From: Pigoraptor chileana
Lineage: Eukaryota > Opisthokonta > Filasterea
DNA length: 26,087 nucleotides
Direction of reading: 5' to 3'
NCBI GenBank assembly: GCA_943704495.1
Contig: CALSCR010001413.1
Span: forward strand, 1 to 26,087
The notes under the pieces: generated by a model
The model's database searches: none
Told to the model about the DNA's origin: nothing
The model's input: only the letters and a program-made list of their open reading frames with translations
Part shown: positions 19,465 to 26,087 of the stretch, in pieces
How positions within the stretch are numbered: position 1 is the stretch's first letter
Layout of the letters: each line of letters starts with the position of its first letter
Translations under genes and position numbers: made by a program

Positions 19465-22400
19465 TCAGTCCTCGAGCGGCGGGGGCTCCACGGATGTGCT
19501 GCCGACGGGATTTGCGCCATCGTACTCCATAAGAGGAGGCAGCTTCCGGCTGAAAAACTTGAAGTGATGCAGAGCAAACACAACGGCTGCAATGTGGGAA
19601 AGTGGACAGGCATGATGTGTGGGTGGAATTGAGCAATCAGACACTCCCTTTAGCTCAATAGAAAGGACAAAACCAAACCAAACAAGGCACGAGGGCACCC
19701 ACGCACCTCCAATGGAAGCGACAGCGCCTACAACAGCCACCGCAATGATCCACCCAGCGACACCGCTACTCGACGATTCGACTGCAACAGATGCAAGCGG
19801 AGCGACGACAGGCGCAACAACGCTGATGCGACTGTTCGAATCCGTGAGGTCGCGGACAGGGCTCGTCACTTCAAACACAAACTCGAGCTTTGTGATGGTC
19901 TGGGCGGGTGGCGTGTAGATGCCAGAGACAATGAACGTGATCACCGTCGTCAAATTCATCCCGGGAAGAGGGCAGGCGGTCGCGCGTCCCGAGCAGTTTG
20001 CAATGGGCACAAACGTATTGTTATCCGAGACAGAGATAATGACGCTTTGTGGGGTGAACGACAGCGGATACGGCAGGTGACTCAGCAGCACCGAGGGCAC
20101 AGCGAGTGGACCTTTGTTGGTGATGGTGAGGTTGATGTAAACAAGCGAGCCCGCGACATTGGTGATAGTCGGGGCCTGACCAGCTTGAACTGCAAGGTCT
20201 GCATAGGGCTCGTATACGGCGATGTCTAAAGAGCGGATGTTGTTGCTGACAGACGACTCCGTGTTGCCTTCCTCCAGTGGCTGTATGGAGTACACACGAC
20301 AGGTAATGCATTGGGGTATGGTACACACAATTAATGAGAGCGAATCGGTATGTGTAGATTAGACACTTCTGAGCAGCATGTCATGACAACCGTGTCGCAC
20401 TGCAAAAATACGCACACGTGCAGATGCGACATTACCCACCGATTGACTAACGCGTGAGTAGTAAGGGAAGGATGCTCCACTAAAACTCGCATTAACATTG
20501 AATGAAAATTGGGCGGTAATCGATTCATCCACGTGAATAATCGACGCCATTCCACACACAAACGTGCGGCTTCCGTCCACGGCTACCGTCGACTGCTCAA
20601 AAGCAACAAAGGATGGATGACATGAAAAGGGCGAGATAGAGAGTGGAGGGCGGGTGGAGAGGGCGATAGAGGGGGAGTGAGAAAGAGAGATATGAACAGA
20701 GGAGGGAAGGGAAACACATAAGCAAGCAGCAAAATTGCACGACAGATCAAGAATGCACATAATGAAATGGCCCACGAAATCCCAATGATTAGATGGCATC
20801 TAGATGCGCAGAAGTGGCGTTGTGCAACTCCATTGACAGCTCTACCAAACAGCCGCATAACAACAGCTGAAATTGCGCACAAAAAAGCGCACAAATAGCA
20901 AAGAGCTCGAAACAATCACCCACAGAGCAGTTATTCTTGGTGACGTCAGCGGGGTCAAGTGCGACAGCGTAGTTCGGTACAGTGAGTGTGAGGACAACGT
21001 TGGAGGCATTCGATGGACCGAGCGTGAATATGCGGTGGGTGAGGAGCAGCTTGCCTCCCTGGTACGGGAACAGCGGGTCGAACTTTGAGTCAAGCACAAG
21101 ATCGCTCGTTTCCTTCACAAACAGATTGATATTGCCCGTATTATCGGACGTATCCATGTCCACTTCGTTCGATTCGACTGCAGGACAGATACAGATATGG
21201 TTGACAAGAGGGATGTACATTAGTAGCAGATGCAGCCATTCTCATTATGGCCTTATACATACACAACCACACGGGCACGCACTTCGAAAGCCACAAAGCA
21301 ATTGAAGAGAAACAGACCGGTGGTAGCAAAGAGGGACGACGAAAGCAATTACAGACTTCACTCACCCGCCACTGCAATGGTCGCCACGCCCGCATTGATG
21401 CCCGTTAAGCGCACGCGGCCGCGAAGTTGAGGCGAACCTGCGCTCATCAGAGAGCTCGGAATGTTGCACACGAGACGAAGCGGGTTGGTGATGTTGCATG
21501 GAACATCCGCAGTGCCGTTGTTGAATGTCGCCGACTGCACCGAAAAGTGGTTTGCCGGGGGAACGCGCGTGTTCTGCGAGAGCGTGTGCGTGATCACGAT
21601 CCCCGTGGCATTGTTACGCCCTCCGTTGCGCACAATGAAGCTGTACAGTGTGGGCTGCTGGGTGCGGACCTCTTCTGACTGCGCCTGTATAAACAGCTGG
21701 AGATTGACACGCCGCTCCACGGCAATCGTATAATTTTTCCTCTCTGCTCCACTGGAATCAAGCGACTTGACAGTGACCGAATCAGTCGCAGGCAGTTTGA
21801 AGGCGACGTAATACGTAACACTGCCCCTCACGACAAGTCCCCGTGCCGTGCACGTGATTGTGGCGACTCCGTTTGTAATGGAAGGGGCAGCACAGTCGGG
21901 AGAACGGCTGACAAACGCATTCGCAATCAGAGGCGATCCGACGTCGCCGATAACAAGCGTCACCGTATTTGTTGCAGCGGCGAGCATGTCCGAAGGACCG
22001 ACGTTGACTGCGGTTGCTGTTGCATTAAAAATGTCACCGACAACAGGCTTCACGCGGGGAAGGTCGCTCAGAGTGAATGTCAGGTCTGACTTGCGCTGAA
22101 GTGTGGCAGGGGCCGACTTGACATAATCGTCGGTAGTGCCGGTACGGTCACGTGCGTCAGCAACGCAGCGGACTGTGAAGGCACCTGCCGTTGCATTCGA
22201 GAGCACGCGGAAAACTGTTGTGGCGACGATTTGCGTCTGGAAGGGCAGCGTGGTTGCCGTGTACGACACGTTGTACGCCGATCCTACGAAGCGCGACCCC
22301 TCGCTATACGTGCTGGGAAGCGTCGACGGCTGCAGATCTGCCTGGATCTTCTCGAATGTGGATGGAACTTCGAGTGAGACAATTGTGTTGACACCATCAC

Positions 22401-25400
22401 GGGGCCCGAGGTTGGTGACCTGGTCGTTGTTGTCGTCGTTGTCGGATTGTTGTTGTTGTTGTTGTTGTAAGTAATAGCAGTAGTTGCGAATGGAGTGGTG
22501 TAGCGTAGTTTGGGTAACGACGTTAGCATTGTGATGCTGTTTGCTGTTATGGAGGCTGATCTATTAGTTACCCCACAAAATGGTCTTCTTCTCATTTCAA
22601 ATTTGGGAGCGATTCGACAAAAACAAACATTTCTTGAATGTCATTTCTTGTGACGCAGCAAGTGACCCCGCACAATGATGCGAGAGTGAACCCACCTGCG
22701 CAATCACGCGGACTGAAGCACCGACAAACAGAGTTGCATCTCCGTTGGACGACTCGATCTTCACACTATTCACTTGAAGCTTAGTACCAACAGCCGCGAC
22801 ATCGATGAGGTTTGATTTCGCCTGTGATGGGATGGGAGAGCGAAACCAGAGTGGAGTTGAGCATGCGAATCGTACACTGCTTGTAGCGATCCTATTAGAA
22901 GGGCGACCATCAATATGGCTGGATAGGCAGCAAGAGATAGATCCCTCTTGCCAATGCATGCCCGCATTGCAGCAGTTGGAAGATACACAGGTGCACAGAC
23001 ACGGGCACAGGCAACGCACCGTCGCTTCTCCCACACTTGACGACACTGCACGCACAGTGACGGCGTCGCTTGTTGTCAATCCAGGCGTAGCGAATTTGAG
23101 GTTGCTGTTCGGATTAAATTTACATGGTATCAGATTCCCGCCACACTAATTAAGATCGGCGAGGTGTGCATCTCTATTGACATACAAAAGCAAAGACAAC
23201 AACAACCACGACGACAGGCAAACACACGTATTATCAAAAACACAAATAGCAACCAGAGCAGCAACACCTCGACAGGGCGACCACACCGCACCTCAGTGTG
23301 AAGTTTGATCCAGCAGGAAGGCGGCCAACTGCGCACACAACAGGCCCGCGTCCGCTACACAAGTCCGACGGAGCGATGGTATCCAGGTACATTCCGGCGG
23401 GAAAAGTGAGTGTGACAGTGAGGCCAAAGGCAGCGCTGGGGCCTCTGTTGCCAACGGTGATGTTGTTCATTGTCAGCGGATCGCCCTGGCGGATCTTCAC
23501 GGTATTTGTTGTGCCGTTAATTGTCACATTACCCGCGATGAAGAGGTCCGCGACAGAGACTATGCTAACGGCAGTTTCCGTAACATCGGACTCGGGGAAC
23601 GGGTCTACAATTCCATCTGGCATGGTGGATGTTGCAGAAAACGTCACGGTGGATGGGTACTGGACGGACGTGTTAAAACTGCCGTAGTTCACAAGAAGTA
23701 TAGCGTTGGTGTTGTTGGCAAGCGTCGGAATGACGAAAGACCAGAGGAGCGGAGTGGGTGTGGTATATCCCACGGCGAGGCCGTTGAGCGTTACGACTGG
23801 CGCGGTCACCTGCAAGCTCGACAAGGAAGGCCAAGACAAGTTATTGCAAGCATCAGATCCTCATTCAGATAGCTGAGGCCAGGACTTCATTTGCAAATCA
23901 GGCAATGAACGTTCAGAGGGGGCCACAAAAGACACACCTGGGTGTTCAGGACAGGCACGTTTGCGGTGATTCTGAGGTTGTTGACCGTCGATGGACCAGC
24001 ATTTCCAATAATGAGTTGGTATGAGAAAGTGTCGGTCGTAAAGATGGTTGTGTTCTTGGGAACGATCCGGAGGTTTATGTTCGCCTGAGGTTGCGATCGC
24101 ACACACACGACGGCGCCTCCGCCAGTGCCAGAGGTGCGTGGAACGCCAACGAGAATGTCTGCACGATGCGAACAAGGCGAATGGATATGATGTCAATACA
24201 TGAGTTTGCAGACAAATTCTGGTGAAAGTGCGTTGCCCAAATTGAAGATATGGCGAAGGTGGGTGGCATGAGTGCAATCGACAAACATGAGTATTCCCCA
24301 GCACGAATATGCACAGACACGAAAACACACGCACACATAATATACCCACACTACATAAACATCTTACCCGGATATGTGTCCTTGTCAAAATCTGCCGATG
24401 CGAGAGAGTAGCCAAAGAGCTGACCCTTTGACGGAGAGAGACGCGATCCAAGGAGTATCTCGTCGGGGGTAGCCTGAGGCCCATTGCGACCGCCAAGGAA
24501 AACAAACACACGCCCGTTACGTCCGTCATAGAACGGCGCGCCAATCGCAACATCTGCAAGATTAATAATTCAAAGTGAGAGAGAGAGGGGTCAGAGACAT
24601 CAAGGGCACAGTATGAAGTACACCGCAGATGTACAGACGCTTACTTCACACACCCACACACCACTGAAAATCACGAGTGCACACACAGAGACATACACCC
24701 ACACCCACACCCACACGCACGCCAACATAACATACACTCACCGGGGTATCCGTCCTTATTCACATCACCAATGGCCGCCATTGAGTAGCCAAACTCCTCA
24801 TCGGTCGCAGGTCCATCAAACGTCCACGACTCCACTGTCGACAAGCCACTTCGGCTTCCAAGGAAGAGATATACACGACCGCCGGGAGATCCGCTGGGCG
24901 CTCCCACAAACAGATCGTCGAACCTATCACACCAATAGGCAAGTAGAGTGCACAATAAGGTGATGGAGATCTCGAGTGAGACACAAAATTTAACAAACAA
25001 CCGCACTGAATGAAGCAGTGCGCATTAAACAAATAAAAACAAATCAGTGAATAATTACGTTAGCAGACATAGTCGCACAAACACACACACACGCGCACAC
25101 ACACACCCGTCAGCGTTGATGTCCAGTGAAAGCAGTGAGTGACCGAATCGGCCGCCAACAATCGTTCCACTCCGCTTCCAGATGATGGTGAGGGACTGAT
25201 ATGTGCTGGGCACTTCATTGTATACGCCACTAAAGATGGAAACATCGCCGCCGAATATAATATCCTGCGTCTGGTCGCCCTTGATGCTTCCCACGACGAG
25301 GTCTGTTTCCAGCATCGAGACGGGCGCACGTAGAGAAAGAGAGCGAGAGAAAGAAAGAGAAAGATGCATGATTCCAGTCAGTATCTCAGGGCGAGAGCGA

Positions 25401-25707
25401 TCTTCAGAATTTGACACAAGCACACCGGCTATAATGGGGGAGAAGAACGGAGCACACATAGAGACAAAGCAAACAGAGGCTGAGAGAGGTGGGAGGCGAG
25501 GTAGAGGGGCGTGCGTGCATGCGTATGTGTGCGTGCGTGCGTGTGTGTATATGAAGTGGAAGCATAGAGTGGGTAGGTATATAAGAGAGTGGTATTGAAG
25601 GAGAGGGGATCTCAACCTATTTGATCACACCGTCAAGCGAGAGCTTCCACTCACCGTCAACACCGTTGCCATCAAAGTCGCCCGTCACTTCAACAGCATG
25701 ACCAAAC
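19465..25707 (-). CDS. Integrin alpha subunit 2 (partial; 5' exons beyond right edge)
   Basis: Paralogue of alpha-1 in opposite orientation. Visible exons: 25707-25655, 25302-25107, 24923-24742, 24553-24368, 24158-23938, 23809-23292, 23104-23020, 22821-22696, 22419-21366, 21177-20924, 20592-20440, 20280-19707, 19586-19465; they join in frame to about 1,240 residues ending PPPLED and TGA. They match alpha-1 exons 5 to 17 one for one with identical phases. Seven are equal in length and six differ by multiples of three (+21 in the large leg exon; +9 and +3 elsewhere). Visible domains are FG-GAP blades 4 to 7 (GDFDGNGVD, DINADGFDD, DVNKDGYPD, DFDKDTYPD), the NxGPS leg, TM and FKFFSR tail. Signal peptide, blades 1 to 3 and any hemopexin-like insert would lie to the right. 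It appears intact, with no in-frame stop in the visible exons. Confidence 0.94.
21178..21365 (-). other. Alpha-2 intron 13, homogenised with alpha-1
   Basis: 188 nt, with the same length as and about 92% identity to alpha-1 intron 13 (16784-16971). The next intron, 14 (20593-20923, 331 nt against 164 nt), shows no such similarity, so conservation ends abruptly. Confidence 0.85.
22425..22470 (-). repeat. Trinucleotide (CAA/CGA)n tract at 3' end of alpha-2 intron 12
   Basis: The plus strand reads repeated GTT/GTC triplets. In alpha-2 sense this is a CAACAACAAC-type tract directly before the acceptor at 22420, where a polypyrimidine tract would be expected. The corresponding alpha-1 intron lacks it, so it is a copy-specific expansion. 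Confidence 0.8.
24677..24725 (-). repeat. CA/CCCACA-rich tract in alpha-2 intron 7
   Basis: Repeated cacccacaccc words on plus (GGGTGT on the alpha-2 sense strand) lie just after the 5' splice site at 24741. It is another sense-strand GU-rich intron start. Confidence 0.7.
25077..25106 (-). repeat. (CA)n tract at the 5' splice site of alpha-2 intron 6
   Basis: CA repeats on plus abut the donor, so the splice site itself reads GTGTGTGTG in alpha-2 sense: a microsatellite starting at the first intron base. Confidence 0.75.
25332..25366 (+). repeat. GA-rich purine tract in alpha-2 intron 5
   Basis: A run of gaga/gaaa words on plus corresponds to a pyrimidine-rich tract upstream of the acceptor at 25303 on the alpha-2 sense strand, so it may serve as its polypyrimidine tract. 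Confidence 0.7.
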
Positions 25708-25800
25708 CTATAATGGCACACGAAGACGGAAATTATTATGAAGTAAAGCGTGAGCGATGGCACGAAATACAGACAAGGATGAATTCATTCTAGAGGGCGT

Positions 25801-25872
25801 GCAAACAAGCGTGCAGGCGAGCATCAGCGATTAAGCGCAAACATGCGTGCATGCGAGCATCGGCGATTAAGC
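25801..25872 (+). repeat. 36-bp tandem duplication
   Basis: Two adjacent 36-bp copies, 25801-25836 and 25837-25872, each starting gcaaaca and ending gcgattaagc, differ at three positions by my count. They lie inside the partial alpha-2 intron. Confidence 0.9.
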
Positions 25873-26009
25873 AGAGTGAAATTGCGTCTTCTTGTAATCG
25901 AGTTGTTCACACCAGGGTCTCGTGGCGTCTCAGAAGATCTTAAACAGGCAAATATGTGCACATGAACTTCAGTACCCACAACAGGGCACAGCACACAGCA
26001 CAGCGCCTA

Positions 26010-26011
26010 GT

Positions 26012-26087
<76 letters not shown>
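26010..26087. repeat. (CA)n microsatellite at right window edge
   Basis: An uninterrupted AC dinucleotide tract of more than 70 bp runs to the last base of the window, within the alpha-2 intron. It mirrors the tract at the left edge. Confidence 0.95.

Larger units (their letters stand above)
25708..26087. other. Alpha-2 intron 4 (partial)
   Basis: At least 380 nt of intron upstream of the acceptor preceding alpha-2 exon 5. It contains the 36-bp tandem duplication and the terminal (CA)n listed separately. No coding exon was recognised here, so alpha-2 exons 1 to 4 must lie beyond the window. Confidence 0.7.

Overview
This is eukaryotic nuclear DNA from an intron-rich genome. It holds four protein-coding genes that I could rebuild exon by exon: the 5' half of the splicing factor CDC40/PRP17 (minus strand, runs off the left edge), a complete integrin beta gene (minus), a complete integrin alpha gene (alpha-1, plus), and most of a second integrin alpha gene (alpha-2, minus, 5' end beyond the right edge). 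All proposed introns are GT-AG except where noted, and exon phases close into continuous reading frames. The integrins have the canonical signatures (MIDAS/ADMIDAS residues, HDR-like beta tail with two NPxY motifs, seven FG-GAP blades, FFxR alpha tail), but their architecture is unlike textbook animal integrins: about 12 EGF modules in the beta stalk, an alpha chain of about 1,730 residues, and extra alpha domains. This suggests a unicellular relative of animals or another integrin-bearing protist (holozoan, apusomonad or similar). The sequence alone does not fix the lineage, and an animal is not excluded.

Layout: 1-134, (CA)n and intron; 135-2757, CDC40 exons 5 to 1 with GU-rich introns; 2758-4119, intergenic DNA with a palindrome-rich GC island; 4120-9273, integrin beta (11 exons); 9274-9950, a 677-bp divergent promoter region; 9951-18625, integrin alpha-1 (17 exons); 18626-19464, convergent 3' flanks; 19465-25707, integrin alpha-2 (its last 13 exons); 25708-26087, intron ending in (CA)n.

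How the genes work together: integrins are obligate alpha/beta heterodimers, and here a beta and an alpha gene lie head to head with 677 bp between their start codons, so one control region could set both subunits. A second alpha lies tail to tail with the first, with identical intron positions and phases, so it arose by inverted duplication. One intron (188 bp in both copies, 15 mismatches by my count) looks homogenised. Alpha-1 appears to carry a hemopexin-like insert between propeller blades 1 and 2. That insert contains either an in-frame TAG or a very short 57-nt intron. I saw no viral, LTR or transposon genes, RNA genes or CRISPR arrays.
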